DNA of 64,000 nucleotides from Algisphaera agarilytica (GCF_014207595.1 NZ_JACHGY010000001.1:3168836-3232835), one strand, 5' to 3'; positions 36,955-46,655 are shown, counted from the first letter of the stretch. Program-made: numbers and translations. The notes: generated by a model from the sequence alone, not told the origin.

Positions 36955-38643
36955 TTACTTGAAGTCGTCCAACGACAATCCGCCCAGCCCCATGCCGCCG
37001 ACGTTGCCGAGGCCGGACTTGAGGTTTTCTTTGGGGATGCGGGGCTTGGCTTTGCCTTTGACGATGGGCTGTTCGCCGCCATGGCGACCGCCGCCGCCGT
37101 GGTCGCTGCCCGCGGGCTTGAGCGACAAGCTGATCTTGCGCTTCTCTTCGTCGATGTCTTTGATGCGGAACTCTTTGGAGTCGCCGACCTTGACGACGTC
37201 GGTGACTTGACCGACGCGTTTGGTGTCGAGTTCGGAGATGTGGACCAGGCCCTCGATGCCTTGTTCGAGTTCGACGAAGGCGCCGAAGTCGGTGGTGCCG
37301 GTGACGGTGCCGGTGACCATGGCGTCCTTGGCGTATTTGACCGAGGCACCCACCCAGGGGTCGCCCTTGGCGGCCTTGAGGCTGAGGGTGAGGCGGTGCT
37401 TCTTGGGATCAACGTTGAGGATGGCGACCTGAACGACGTCGCCGACCTTGACGACTTCCTCGGCCTTGTGGATCCGCTTCCAGCTCATCTCGCTCATGGG
37501 CAGGAGCCCCTCGACGCCGGGCTCGACCTCGATGAACGCGCCGAAGTTGGCGGTGCGGGTGACGCGGGCCGAGACCTGTTCGCCGGGCTTGTACTTGTCG
37601 GCCACGCCTTCCCACGGGTCGGGCTGGACTTGTTTCATGCCTAGGGCGATGCGGTTCTTGTCGGAGTCGATTTTCAGGACCTTGACCTTGACCTTGTCGC
37701 CCGCCTTCACGACGTCGCTGGGCTTGTTGACGTGGCTGTGGGACATGTCGGTCACGTGGACCAAGCCGTCGAGTCCGCCGAGATCAACGAATGCGCCAAA
37801 GTCGACGACGCTGGAGACCACGCCTTCGCGTTCCTGGCCGACTTCGAGCTCGGCCAGGACTTTGTCACGGTTCTTGACCTTCTGGTTCTCGAGGTGGGTC
37901 CGGCGGGACAGCAGGACTTTCTTGCCCTTGCGGTCGATCTCCTGGACCACGGCTTCCATCTTCTGGCCGACGAATTGCTCAAGGTCCTCGACGTGGTAGA
38001 GGTCGATCTGCGAGGCGGGCATGAAGGCCCGGATGCTGCCGACCATTTCGAGCTCGAGGCCGCCTTTGTTGGATTTGGTCACGCGCGCTTCGACCACGCT
38101 GCCGCGGACGAGCTGGTCCCAGGTGGCAAGGCTGACGGCACCTTCGCGTGAGAGGTAGACCAGGCCTTCTTGTTCGTTGACCTTGTCGACGACGAAGTCC
38201 ATGATCGAGCCCATGCGGGGTGGGCGGTCGAACTGGACCAGGGGCAGGACGCCTTGGAGTTTGGCGCCTTCGGTGGAGAGGCCGCCGGTGATATCGATGA
38301 ACACGTCTTCGCCGCGGATGGCGGAGATACGGCCGCGCACGACCTGGTGATGGAACTCGCCCGTGCCGCCTGCGGGAGCGGGGTTCTCGGCGTCGCCTTT
38401 CTCGGCGGCGGCTTCGGCTGCGGGAGCAGCCTCGGACAGCGATTGTTCAATGAGTTGATCCACACCACCGGCGGCGTCGAGCTCGGCCTGGACCTGCGCA
38501 TCGATGTCTTGCGCGCTGTCCGTGGCGGCGGGGACCGGGGCTTCTGGAGCCGGGGCGGCCGCTTCGGGCGTGGCCTGGGGGGCGGCTTCCTGAGTTTCGG
38601 GGGCCGGTTCGGGGGTGTTGGTCGGGGGGACGCTGTCGTTCAT
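36955..38643 (-). CDS. rpsA: 30S ribosomal protein S1
   Basis: 562 residues. A disordered Ala/Pro/Glu-rich N terminus of about 95 residues is followed by five S1 domains, each visible by its FGAFV/FGAFIE-type strand: for example VVSSVVDFGAFVDLGGLDG, RVTRTANFGAFIEVEPG and VTGTTDFGAFVELEQG. E. coli S1 has six. S1 binds mRNA leaders and aids initiation. The C terminus carries a Gly/His/Lys-rich tail. A GAGAG-type RBS lies before the ATG. The Imm1 gene starts 7 bases downstream, so it may be cotranscribed. Confidence 0.95.
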   Translation of the reverse strand: MNDSVPPTNTPEPAPETQEAAPQATPEAAAPAPEAPVPAATDSAQDIDAQVQAELDAAGGVDQLIEQSLSEAAPAAEAAAEKGDAENPAPAGGTGEFHHQVVRGRISAIRGEDVFIDITGGLSTEGAKLQGVLPLVQFDRPPRMGSIMDFVVDKVNEQEGLVYLSREGAVSLATWDQLVRGSVVEARVTKSNKGGLELEMVGSIRAFMPASQIDLYHVEDLEQFVGQKMEAVVQEIDRKGKKVLLSRRTHLENQKVKNRDKVLAELEVGQEREGVVSSVVDFGAFVDLGGLDGLVHVTDMSHSHVNKPSDVVKAGDKVKVKVLKIDSDKNRIALGMKQVQPDPWEGVADKYKPGEQVSARVTRTANFGAFIEVEPGVEGLLPMSEMSWKRIHKAEEVVKVGDVVQVAILNVDPKKHRLTLSLKAAKGDPWVGASVKYAKDAMVTGTVTGTTDFGAFVELEQGIEGLVHISELDTKRVGQVTDVVKVGDSKEFRIKDIDEEKRKISLSLKPAGSDHGGGGRHGGEQPIVKGKAKPRIPKENLKSGLGNVGGMGLGGLSLDDFK

Positions 38644-38775
38644 GTGGCTCTCGGAACGTTTTCCGGGGGGCGGGGACTAATGGGTACGCCAGAATCGTCC
38701 AGTTTATCCGGCGAGGCGTGTCGATGCTAGAAGCGTGGGACGATGAGCGGAGAATCATACGGGTTTTTGCCCGAT

Positions 38776-39387
38776 TCACCGAACGCTCACATGCTGATTG
38801 CCTTTGAGGTAGAATCGCAGCGGGGCGGCGGCCCATTCCTCGGCGTAATCCACGCCCACCCGGGTGGTCGTCTCGATCAGCCGTTTGGGCATCGCTCGCT
38901 GGCGGAGCTGTTCCACAAATAGCGAGCGGTTTTCGACCAGATCGACCCCGTCGTGGCTCAGATCGATCCCGAAGGCCGCCCCCAGCTTGCCGGGGCCCGA
39001 GCAGAGGTCGGTGTCTTTTTTAGATTTGGAACGGCGTTGGTACATGGCATCCAGCCCTTCGGTCGGCTCGACCGCCCGGAGCAGGACGGCCAATGGTTGT
39101 TCGACCCCGGCGACGACGATGTTGAGCAGGTGGTGGATGCCGTAGTTGAGAAAGACGTAAGCCGTGCCGCCGTCGGCGAACATGGTTTGGGTGCGTTGGG
39201 TCTTGCGACCGTTGAAGGAGTGCGCGGCCTTGTCGATGTGTCCTAGGTAGGCTTCGGTCTCGACGATGAGCCCCGCGACACGCACTCCTTGCGACACGTG
39301 GACCAGGCGTTGGCCGAGCAGAGCCCGGGCGACCGTGACGGGGTCGCGGCGGTAGAAGTCGCGCTGGAGGCGGGGCGGTGGTTTCAC
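38776..39387 (-). CDS. 3-methyladenine DNA glycosylase (AAG/MPG type)
   Basis: 203 residues from a GTG at 39387; no ATG is available between it and the upstream ccsA stop, so the start is uncertain by a few codons. Signatures are FYRRDPVTVARALLGQ, the catalytic-Glu region GLIVETEAYLGHIDKAAHS, TMFADGGTAYVFLNYGIHHLLNIV and LCSGPGKLGAAFGI. It removes alkylated purines in base-excision repair. Family length about 200. It is 57 bases downstream of ccsA on the same strand. Confidence 0.9.
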   Translation of the reverse strand: MKPPPRLQRDFYRRDPVTVARALLGQRLVHVSQGVRVAGLIVETEAYLGHIDKAAHSFNGRKTQRTQTMFADGGTAYVFLNYGIHHLLNIVVAGVEQPLAVLLRAVEPTEGLDAMYQRRSKSKKDTDLCSGPGKLGAAFGIDLSHDGVDLVENRSLFVEQLRQRAMPKRLIETTTRVGVDYAEEWAAAPLRFYLKGNQHVSVR

Positions 39388-39443
39388 GGGGGTGGGGCCA
39401 CGCGGCAGCTTTGCCGCCGCGGGCTTTCGGGGGAGCCGGTGAT

Positions 39444-41258
39444 TTATGCGTAGGCGTGAAGGCCGGGCAGGAGAAGGTTCACGCCCTTGTAGCACCACAG
39501 CATGATGATGAAGCCGACCACGCTGAGCCAGGCGGTGACCAGGCCGCGGTCGCGTACGCCGAAGCGGACGTGGATCGCGATGAGATAAACGATCCAAGTG
39601 ATCAGGGCCCAGGTTTCTTTCGGGTCCCACGCCCACCATCGCCCCCAGGAGTGGTCGGCCCAGTACGCCCCGAGCAGGATACCCACGCCCAGCAGCCAGA
39701 ACGCCAGCTGCATCAGTGTCAGCTGGGCCTGGTCGAGGTCGGCGAGCAGTTTCTTCCGGCCCGGCAGTTTCGAGTCGCCCGCCGCAGCGTCCATGTTGCC
39801 GGTGCCCGCGGCGACGAAGTTCATCGCTTCTTTCGATTTGACGTAGTGGGCGTAGAGGTAGGACAGGCTGACGAAGAACGACAGCGCGATCAGGCTGTAG
39901 CTGACCAGCACCATGTTGACGTGGACGTAGAGAATCCGGCTGGTGCCCAGGATCGCGGCGACCTGGCCGACCTCGTTGGAGGGGATGGCCCAGAGGTTGG
40001 CAACCATGAGCGCGATCGCGCCAAGGGCAGCCGAGGCAGCGCCGAAGACCCAGATCTTCTTGGTGAACATGAGGATCATGCCGACGAATACCGCGAAGAG
40101 CGAGATGGCGATGAACGATTCGTATTGGTTGTGGATCGCCCAACGGCCCGACAGGATCGCCCGGATCGCGAAGCTCGCCGCGTGGGCCAGGAAGCCCAGG
40201 AGCAGCATGGAGACGCCGAGGGTGAGCAGGGTTTTCCGGCCGGTACCGAGCGCAAGGATCATGGCGACGGTGGCGATGGCGTAGAGCCAGTACCCGATGG
40301 TGAACTTGCCGGTGATGTTGTAGACGTGCTCGAGGCTCAGCCGGTACTCGGCCGGGTAGGTCGAGGGGTTCTGGGCGGGCAGTTGCAGGGCGATGATCTC
40401 AAGCAGGCTGTTCACGGCCTCGGCGTCGCCGTGGCTCCAAGCGTTCTGGAGCTGTACCCAGAGGTCCGAGAGCTGGGCTTGGCGGACCGTGGTCGAGGCG
40501 GGCAGGATCACTTCATCATGTTGCTCGACAGGGATAGCGATGTGGGCCCAGTTCTCTTGACCCGGCGGGGGGCTGATCATCAGCAGCCGTTGCCCGGCGT
40601 TCACGAACGCGTCGGCCGAGCCGAAGAGCTGGTTGCGCCCTTTAATTTCGGTCTGATTGGTTTCGGGGCCCTGATACACCGACTGGACCGCGGGGTTGGC
40701 AAACATCATCCAGGAGATGCGTCCGAGCTGCTTCCATTTTTCCTGGTCGTCCTCGGGAAGGTTCGCCAGCAGCTTCTCACGGAAGGGCAGCACCTCGACG
40801 TAGAGGATGGGTTTGTCGGCGTAGTACGAGGCGTGGAACACAATGTCCAGGTAAGTGAAGACTGGGTCGTACTTCAGCTTCTTGCGGTCGCGGGGGTCTT
40901 CCTCGTCGGCGGTGTCCCAGGTGTAGTCCTGCCAACGCGACTTGCCGTAGATCGAGGTGAGCTGTTCGCGGGCCAGGGTGTCGAGGATCTTGACCCGGCC
41001 GCCGTCAAAGACCGCGAGCTTTCGGAAGGCGTCGAGGTCGACCTGCTTGGCAAACTCCTGGTGCTCTTGGCGGGTCATCGGGGCGTGGTTGTGCCCGGCG
41101 TGCGCGTGCAGGCTGTGGATCGCCGAGGGAGCCGTGGTCTGCGTATTGTCGGGCAGCTCGTTGCCCGCGGGGGCGTATTGCGCTGCGGCCGCCGCGGTGA
41201 AGAGAAGCAGGGCCAGGCACAACGTCAGTGGTTTGGCGAAAGCGTTCATGGTGTTCAT
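39444..41258 (-). CDS. ccsA: cytochrome c biogenesis protein CcsA (system II), long form
   Basis: 604 residues. The C-terminal 330 residues hold about eight membrane helices and the haem-handling WWD-type motif WGRWWAWDPKETWALITW with flanking conserved His (HVNMVLVSY, HSWGRW). This half is standard CcsA/ResC. The first 270 residues are unusual: a signal peptide (LCLALLLFTAAAAA) then a soluble periplasmic region with a His-rich HAHAGHNHAP segment. ATG 41258 is used; ATG 41249 is equally possible. resB lies 40 bases upstream; together they deliver and attach haem to apocytochrome c. Confidence 0.9.
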   Translation of the reverse strand: MNTMNAFAKPLTLCLALLLFTAAAAAQYAPAGNELPDNTQTTAPSAIHSLHAHAGHNHAPMTRQEHQEFAKQVDLDAFRKLAVFDGGRVKILDTLAREQLTSIYGKSRWQDYTWDTADEEDPRDRKKLKYDPVFTYLDIVFHASYYADKPILYVEVLPFREKLLANLPEDDQEKWKQLGRISWMMFANPAVQSVYQGPETNQTEIKGRNQLFGSADAFVNAGQRLLMISPPPGQENWAHIAIPVEQHDEVILPASTTVRQAQLSDLWVQLQNAWSHGDAEAVNSLLEIIALQLPAQNPSTYPAEYRLSLEHVYNITGKFTIGYWLYAIATVAMILALGTGRKTLLTLGVSMLLLGFLAHAASFAIRAILSGRWAIHNQYESFIAISLFAVFVGMILMFTKKIWVFGAASAALGAIALMVANLWAIPSNEVGQVAAILGTSRILYVHVNMVLVSYSLIALSFFVSLSYLYAHYVKSKEAMNFVAAGTGNMDAAAGDSKLPGRKKLLADLDQAQLTLMQLAFWLLGVGILLGAYWADHSWGRWWAWDPKETWALITWIVYLIAIHVRFGVRDRGLVTAWLSVVGFIIMLWCYKGVNLLLPGLHAYA

Positions 41259-41298
41259 CCGCGTGGGGCGGAGGTGGGTTCGAAGCGTCTGCGGCATG

Positions 41299-43662
41299 CT
41301 AGGCGGCATCGTTGGCCGTCGGGGCCGACTTGGATTGTTGGGTGATCGCCGCGGCGATTTTTCGTGCCCGGCGTTTTTCCAGCCAGGGCTTGGCGTAGAA
41401 GGCGTAGGGGATACCAATGGCCATGAGGAACCCGCCAAAGGCGATGACCCTGATGCCTACGTTGTTGCCCACGCCCAGGATCGTGAAACGCTGCTGGTTC
41501 ACGAATCGACCGTTGGCATCGGTCAGCATTTTATCCTGCGGCGACGTCATCGGATCGCCCGGGTCCCAACCCGCCTGGCTGAGCTTGATCTTTCGCAGGG
41601 GCAACGCCACGTCTGCGGTGCGGTGGACCACCGGGTGGTTCATGTGGGGGCTGGCCCGCTCGGGGGCCCCGTTGGGCTGCCCCGACTCGTCCACGGGGTA
41701 GATCAGCAGATCGGACTGGAAGTCCTTGGGAATGGTGGAGCCGGGGTAGGGCGTCATCTCAAAGTCGGTCATCGCCACGGCGAAGGGCAGCTGAATACGG
41801 CGACGGCCGAAGGCGACCTCGACGTTGCCGTAGCCGGGGATGCTGACGATCTCGGGTTTCATCTCGCCGCCTTGCTGCTCGAGGTAGGGCATCTGGCGGA
41901 GGGTGATGGTCTTGGAGAAGGTTTCGCCGGTGAGCTTGTAGTTTTCGTCACGCAGGTCGTACTCAACACGCACCGGCAGCAGGGCTTTTTCGTAGGTGCC
42001 CTCAATCTTCGGGTCGCGTAGCTGACGCGGTGTGACCACCGACCGCTTGGCTTGCACCGCGCGCTCCAGACGCTGCACCACGTGGATCCACGAATCCCCA
42101 CGCTCGGGGTCGGCCAGCGGCATCTTGCCCTCGCTCAACGGACTGATGATCGGCTTGATGCCCGCGATCCGCAGCAACACCCAGATGTCGTCTTGGCTCC
42201 CGACCGACGCGAAGCTCTCGGGCAGCGGCGGGTCGGTGAGCAGGTGCGCTTGGATCTTGCTCTGGTCGAGGTAGACGGTGCGGATGGCGGGATCGGGATC
42301 GCCGCGTTGGCCCTCGACAAAATCCTGCGTGCGTTCGGGGTAGCGGTGCAGAGCGAAACGTTTGATCGGCTTGGTGGGGCCGGGGGTGGTGATGTTGAGG
42401 GTGGTCTGGGTGTCGGTTGCGCCGCGGTAGCCTTCGGAGACGAAGGGCAGGCCGTAGGGCCCGATGTCCTCGATCTCGATGCGGTAGCCGGTATCGCCGA
42501 CCTCGAAGACATCACCCGGGTTGATCTCACGGACCTCGCGGAAGCCTTGCTCGGGCACTTCGATGAGCAGCGCGTGGCGGGCCTGGGCGGGCGGCTCGGA
42601 CATGAGGTCGGCGAGCCGCTGCGGGCTGGGGGCGTGGAGGTATTCCAGTGCCCAGGCTTCGTTTTCCATCAGCCGGTCGGCGGGCTTCGCGGAGGTCAGC
42701 GTGGTGCGGGGCCCCATGCCGGGCGTGTCCTGATCGCCCATGGCGAGGGTGATGGCCGGGCCGCTCCCGGGGGCGACGGTGTCGTCGGGGGCTTCGATCC
42801 AGATGGGTTGCAGCTCGCCGTAGGCGATGAAGCCCGGGATGGTGATCCGCAGGTCCTCACCGAGCCGGTCGGCAAAGCCGGGTTTTTCGTGCAGTCGGAT
42901 GTCCAGCTCGCCCATCTCGTATTCGTTGTAACGCGGCAGCTCGGGCAGCTCGACCTGCACCGCGGGGGCGTTGTCCACCGACACGAAGACCGCGGGCATC
43001 TTGCGGTCGTAGAAGTGCGACACCGGCCGAGCGCCGGGCAGGTCGCTGCGGACGATGAACATGTCGCCTTCGAGTTTGAGCTGGGCGTAGAACACCGAGC
43101 CGAGCGCCATGGTCACGATGCCGGTGTGGACCGTGAGCACACCCAGTCGAGGGATGGAGAACTCGATCCGGCGGATCGTCGCCCAGATCATGTTGACCAC
43201 GAACAGCAACAAGATGATCTGCAACGGCCACCAGCCGAAGAACTCGGTCTCGTTCATTTCGATCGCGGGCAGCTTGTAGACCTTCGTCGCCTTGTGCTGC
43301 TCGAAGACGGGCATCGAATCGATCAACGCATACGACAACTGCCCCAGCAGCAACGCGCTGCCCACCAGCCCGAGCAACACGCCCGCGCTGATGATCATCT
43401 TCTTCCCGGTCGACCAATCGGTCTTGCCGCCGAGCCGAACACCAAACGTCACCAGCCCCGCGACGAGCCCCGCCAGGATCAACATCCAGGCCAGGCCGAT
43501 CAGCAGGAAATAGAACGGCATCGAACCCGCCGCGCCGTACAACGCGACGCAGATCAACAAGATCACCGAAAGGGTGATCGAGCTGAAGGCCCGGGTCAGC
43601 CAACGCAGCGGCGCGGGCAACGCCTCGTCCGCCTGTTTCACTCGTTTGTATTTCGCGCTCAT
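41299..43662 (-). CDS. resB: cytochrome c biogenesis protein ResB-like
   Basis: 787 residues. Membrane helices occur at about 30-60, 90-115, 145-165, 170-190 and near the C terminus (IRVIAFGGFLMAIGIPYAFYA), enclosing a large periplasmic domain. This is the ResB/Ccs1 layout, with conserved LGVLTVHTGIVTMALGS. With CcsA it forms the system II cytochrome c synthetase. A TATACT hexamer (43675-43680, minus) lies 12 bases upstream of the ATG, giving at most a very short leader. Confidence 0.9.
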   Translation of the reverse strand: MSAKYKRVKQADEALPAPLRWLTRAFSSITLSVILLICVALYGAAGSMPFYFLLIGLAWMLILAGLVAGLVTFGVRLGGKTDWSTGKKMIISAGVLLGLVGSALLLGQLSYALIDSMPVFEQHKATKVYKLPAIEMNETEFFGWWPLQIILLLFVVNMIWATIRRIEFSIPRLGVLTVHTGIVTMALGSVFYAQLKLEGDMFIVRSDLPGARPVSHFYDRKMPAVFVSVDNAPAVQVELPELPRYNEYEMGELDIRLHEKPGFADRLGEDLRITIPGFIAYGELQPIWIEAPDDTVAPGSGPAITLAMGDQDTPGMGPRTTLTSAKPADRLMENEAWALEYLHAPSPQRLADLMSEPPAQARHALLIEVPEQGFREVREINPGDVFEVGDTGYRIEIEDIGPYGLPFVSEGYRGATDTQTTLNITTPGPTKPIKRFALHRYPERTQDFVEGQRGDPDPAIRTVYLDQSKIQAHLLTDPPLPESFASVGSQDDIWVLLRIAGIKPIISPLSEGKMPLADPERGDSWIHVVQRLERAVQAKRSVVTPRQLRDPKIEGTYEKALLPVRVEYDLRDENYKLTGETFSKTITLRQMPYLEQQGGEMKPEIVSIPGYGNVEVAFGRRRIQLPFAVAMTDFEMTPYPGSTIPKDFQSDLLIYPVDESGQPNGAPERASPHMNHPVVHRTADVALPLRKIKLSQAGWDPGDPMTSPQDKMLTDANGRFVNQQRFTILGVGNNVGIRVIAFGGFLMAIGIPYAFYAKPWLEKRRARKIAAAITQQSKSAPTANDAA

Positions 43663-43760
43663 GGTGGGGCAAAGAGTATAGGTGTTCCGCCATGCCCCGG
43701 GACGGCCGTTTTGTGGCTTTATCGTGCCAGGCTCACGATCATCCCCAGCCGTCTCCCCGC

Positions 43761-43766
43761 TACACT
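43761..43766 (+). promoter_or_regulatory. -10 element of crcB
   Basis: GC-TACACT, then 7 bases, then ATG 43774. This leaves no space for a fluoride riboswitch ahead of the gene. Confidence 0.55.
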
Positions 43767-43773
43767 CTTAAAT

Positions 43774-44184
43774 ATGTCTCGCCTCTGGCCCATCCTGCTA
43801 CTCGCCCTCGGCGGGGCGCTCGGCACCCTCGCCCGGGTCGGGCTCGCCGCGGCCGTGAACAAGCTCCACGGCGGACCCTGGCCCTGGGGCACCTTCGCCG
43901 CCAACGCGGTGGGCTGCTTCCTCTTCGGCATCCTGTTCACCGTCATCGACAAGAACCACCCGCTGGGCCCGCTCGCCAGCCTCGCCCTGATCGCGGGCTT
44001 CTGCGGGGCCTTCACGACCTTTAGCACCTTCGCCTTCGACACCACCCACCTCGCCCAGGGCAACACCTTCGCGGGGTCCAACGCCCTCCACGCCCTGGGT
44101 AACCTCTTGCTGCACAACGTGGTAGGCATCACGCTGCTCTTCGCGGGCCTGGCCCTGGGCCACCGTATCGCCTCCAACTCATAA
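43774..44184 (+). CDS. crcB: fluoride channel CrcB/Fluc
   Basis: 136 residues with four membrane helices. Family motifs are GGALGTLARVGLA, NAVGCFLFGILF and GFCGAFTTFSTFAFD, the last holding the Thr and Phe residues that line the fluoride path. Length is typical for a dual-topology dimer subunit. The same frame stays open for 570 codons upstream, but that is the shadow of resB; the ATG at 43774 is the family start. Confidence 0.95.
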   Translation: MSRLWPILLLALGGALGTLARVGLAAAVNKLHGGPWPWGTFAANAVGCFLFGILFTVIDKNHPLGPLASLALIAGFCGAFTTFSTFAFDTTHLAQGNTFAGSNALHALGNLLLHNVVGITLLFAGLALGHRIASNS

Positions 44185-44281
44185 CCCACGAAAACCCGCC
44201 GCTGCAGAGCTGCGGCGCGGCTCGGCCGTTTGCCACCCCATTCCGTCCACCTCGGCATCTTGTCCCGCCCCTCAGACCGGC

Positions 44282-44287
44282 TATCAT
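44282..44287 (+). promoter_or_regulatory. -10 element of korA
   Basis: GC-TATCAT. It overlaps the first in-frame ATG (44286), which argues that translation starts at the later ATG (44349) with a leader of about 55 bases. Confidence 0.5.
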
Positions 44288-44348
44288 GCGGGATTCCCAC
44301 ATTTTCCGGGGTGGCCCACCACCCCGCGCCCCGCCTGTGAACCCGCCC

Positions 44349-46334
44349 ATGCCGCCCGAAACCCTGACCCCCGCCAGCGAAACCGAACGCACCCAGCGCA
44401 TCAACGCCGTCATCCGCTTTGCGGGCGACTCCGGCGACGGCATGCAGCTGGCCGGCACCCAGTTCACCGACACCTCCGCCGTGGCGGGCAACGACGTGGC
44501 GACCCTGCCGGACTATCCCGCCGAAATCCGCGCCCCCGCGGGCACCGTGGCGGGCGTCTCGGGCTTCCAGATCAACTTCGCCAGCGAAAACATCTACACC
44601 CCCGGCGACATCGTCCACGCCCTGATCGCCATGAACCCCGCCGCGTTCAAGGCCCACATCCACGACGTCGAGCCCGGCGGCTACGTCATCGTCAACGAGA
44701 CCGAGTTCTCCAAGACCAACCTCAAAAAGGCGGGCTACCCGCTCATCGAGGGCACCCGCGACCACGTCAACCCGCTGGACGACCCCGAGCTCAACGCCCA
44801 GTACAAGATCGTCCGCGTGCCGATCACCAAGCTCAACCAGGAAGTCCTCAAAGAGTCCGGCCTGAACCCCAAGGGCGTCAACCGCTGCCGCAACATGTGG
44901 GCGCTGGGCCTGGTTTATTGGCTGTTCGAGCGTCCCCTCGACACCACGATCAAGAACCTCAAGCAGACCTTCGAAGTCCGCAAAAAGATGCCCGAGGTCG
45001 CCGAGGCCAACATCCGCGCCCTGCGTGCGGGCTACGACTTCGGCGAAACCGCCGAGCTGTTCCCCGTCACCTACCGTGTGCCGCAAGCCTCGATCAAGCC
45101 AGGCAAATATCGAAAAATCACGGGCAACGAAGCGCTCGCGATGGGCCTCGTCACCGCCGGGCAGTTGTCCAAGAAGGACGTGATCTACTGCTCCTACCCG
45201 ATCACCCCGGCGTCGGACATCCTGCACTACCTCGCCCCGCAGAAGCACTACGGCGTCAAGACCTTCCAGGCCGAAGACGAGATCGCCGCGTGCTGTGCCG
45301 CGATCGGCGCGTCCTTCGCCGGGCAGCTCGCCGTCACCGGCACGTCCGGCCCGGGCCTGGCGCTCAAGGGCGAAGCGATGGGCCTGGCCGTGATGACCGA
45401 GCTCCCGTTGGTTGTGGTCAACGTCCAACGCGGCGGCCCGTCCACCGGCCTGCCCACCAAGACCGAGCAGTCCGACCTCCTGCAAGCCATGTTCGGCCGC
45501 AACGGCGACTGTCCGATGGTCGTCATCGCCCCGCAGTCCCCGGCCGACTGCTTCACCAGCGCGATCGAGGCCTGCCGGATCGCCATGCAGCACATGGTCC
45601 CCGTGCTCCTGCTCACCGACGGCTACCTCGCCAACGGCAGCGAGCCCTGGCCCGTCCCCCAAGCCTCCGACTTCGCCCCCATCGAAATCAGCCACCCCAA
45701 GCCGAGGGCTGCGGAGCAAAGCGACAAAGCCCCGGATGCCGAGTCCGACTTCCACCCCTACACGCGCGACGACAACCATGCCCGCCCCTGGATGCTCCCC
45801 GGCACGGTCGGCGGCGAGCATCGCCTCGGCGGCCTCGAAAAGCAGAACGGCACCGGCAACGTCTCCTACGACCCGCAGAACCACCAAGACATGGTCCGCC
45901 TCCGGGCCGAGAAGGTTCAAAAGGTCGCCGACGCGCTGCCCGACCTCGAAGTCAACGGCGATGCCGAGGGCGACCTGCTCGTCCTGGGCTGGGGCGGCCC
46001 TTACGGCAGCATCACCACCGCCGTCAACGCCGCTCGGGCCGAAGGCAAGTCCGTCAGCAGCGCCCAACTCCGCTACCTCAACCCGATGCCCAAGAACCTG
46101 GGCGACGTGCTCAAGCGGTTCAAGAAGATCCTCATCCCCGAACTCAACGACGGCCAACTCCGCCTGCTCATCCGCGGCAAATACCTCGCTGACGCCCGCG
46201 GCCTCAACAAGGTCCAGGGCAAGCCCTTCCTCGTTGAGGAAGTAGAGCAAGCGATCGAGTTAATGCTGAATGGTGAGTGGGGGGATGCCGAGGCACTGTG
46301 GCCGGAGAGTGGGCAAGTACTCGGGGCAAGATAA
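44349..46334 (+). CDS. korA: 2-oxoacid:ferredoxin oxidoreductase, fused gamma-alpha subunit (KorA)
   Basis: 661 residues. The N-terminal gamma domain (about 15-200) begins AVIRFAGDSGDGMQLAG; the alpha domain starts near 230 with GNEALAMGLVTAGQL and contains IYCSYPITPASDILHYL and GTSGPGLALKGEAMG. Such enzymes oxidatively decarboxylate 2-oxoglutarate (or a related oxoacid) with CoA and reduce ferredoxin. The partner beta subunit gene is downstream, but about 400 bases of AT-richer DNA with a repeat separate them. Confidence 0.92.
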   Translation: MPPETLTPASETERTQRINAVIRFAGDSGDGMQLAGTQFTDTSAVAGNDVATLPDYPAEIRAPAGTVAGVSGFQINFASENIYTPGDIVHALIAMNPAAFKAHIHDVEPGGYVIVNETEFSKTNLKKAGYPLIEGTRDHVNPLDDPELNAQYKIVRVPITKLNQEVLKESGLNPKGVNRCRNMWALGLVYWLFERPLDTTIKNLKQTFEVRKKMPEVAEANIRALRAGYDFGETAELFPVTYRVPQASIKPGKYRKITGNEALAMGLVTAGQLSKKDVIYCSYPITPASDILHYLAPQKHYGVKTFQAEDEIAACCAAIGASFAGQLAVTGTSGPGLALKGEAMGLAVMTELPLVVVNVQRGGPSTGLPTKTEQSDLLQAMFGRNGDCPMVVIAPQSPADCFTSAIEACRIAMQHMVPVLLLTDGYLANGSEPWPVPQASDFAPIEISHPKPRAAEQSDKAPDAESDFHPYTRDDNHARPWMLPGTVGGEHRLGGLEKQNGTGNVSYDPQNHQDMVRLRAEKVQKVADALPDLEVNGDAEGDLLVLGWGGPYGSITTAVNAARAEGKSVSSAQLRYLNPMPKNLGDVLKRFKKILIPELNDGQLRLLIRGKYLADARGLNKVQGKPFLVEEVEQAIELMLNGEWGDAEALWPESGQVLGAR

Positions 46335-46504
46335 TGCTGTTTTATTTGATGGTAATTATTGCGACATATTGCGTTACCAAACTGCTTTATCCCAACGGCT
46401 CACATAAACGACCTGATGGAAAAGAAGTTGGAGCCTTTGCAGCGTTATTCAACCTATTTGTGCATGCGATCGCCATCATAATTATCTGCGGATGCGTTTT
46501 CTGA
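46334..46504 (+). CDS. small membrane protein, unknown
   Basis: 56 residues starting at an ATG that overlaps the korA stop (TAATG). Two hydrophobic segments: residues 2-17 (LFYLMVIIATYCVTKL) and 36-55 (AALFNLFVHAIAIIIICGC). Composition is clearly AT-richer than the flanking kor genes. After the TGA at 46502-46504 the same frame stays open for 36 more codons, with protein-like polar composition, to another TGA at 46613-46615. The gene may be a truncated form of a longer one. Confidence 0.5.
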   Translation: MLFYLMVIIATYCVTKLLYPNGSHKRPDGKEVGAFAALFNLFVHAIAIIIICGCVF

Positions 46505-46615
46505 AGCTACCTGGAAATTCAAGATTCCGAGCAAAAAAGTTTGCACGAGTCTGCTCAGGATTTCGTCGAATCACTTAATGAGATGCAAGAAAACAATTTC
46601 GGTCGTGAACCATGA
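46505..46615 (+). pseudogene. possible severed C-terminal tail of the small membrane protein
   Basis: Same frame as the 56-residue gene, immediately after its TGA. It encodes 36 residues of Glu/Gln/Ser-rich sequence (SYLEIQDSEQKSLHESAQDF and then VESLNEMQENNFGREP) and has no start of its own. It could be the tail lost by a Cys/Trp-to-TGA change, or be untranslated. The open length alone is not statistically strong. Confidence 0.3.
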
Positions 46616-46655
46616 GCTTGATAACAATCGATTCAATCAGTAGCGATAATTGAAA

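Noticed and set aside
39378-41345. 655-codon plus-strand frame opposite ccsA
   Set aside because: Antisense shadow of ccsA with His/Arg/Glu-rich low-complexity translation.
42052-43773. Long plus-strand frame joined in frame to crcB
   Set aside because: The upstream 570 codons are the shadow of resB; only the part from ATG 43774 has family motifs and a promoter-like element.
43683-43773. Possible fluoride riboswitch before crcB
   Set aside because: No match to the conserved fluoride aptamer words, and the -10-like element next to the ATG leaves no leader.
43719-46250. 843-codon minus-strand frame opposite crcB and korA
   Set aside because: Antisense to two clear protein families; composition is that of a codon-bias shadow.
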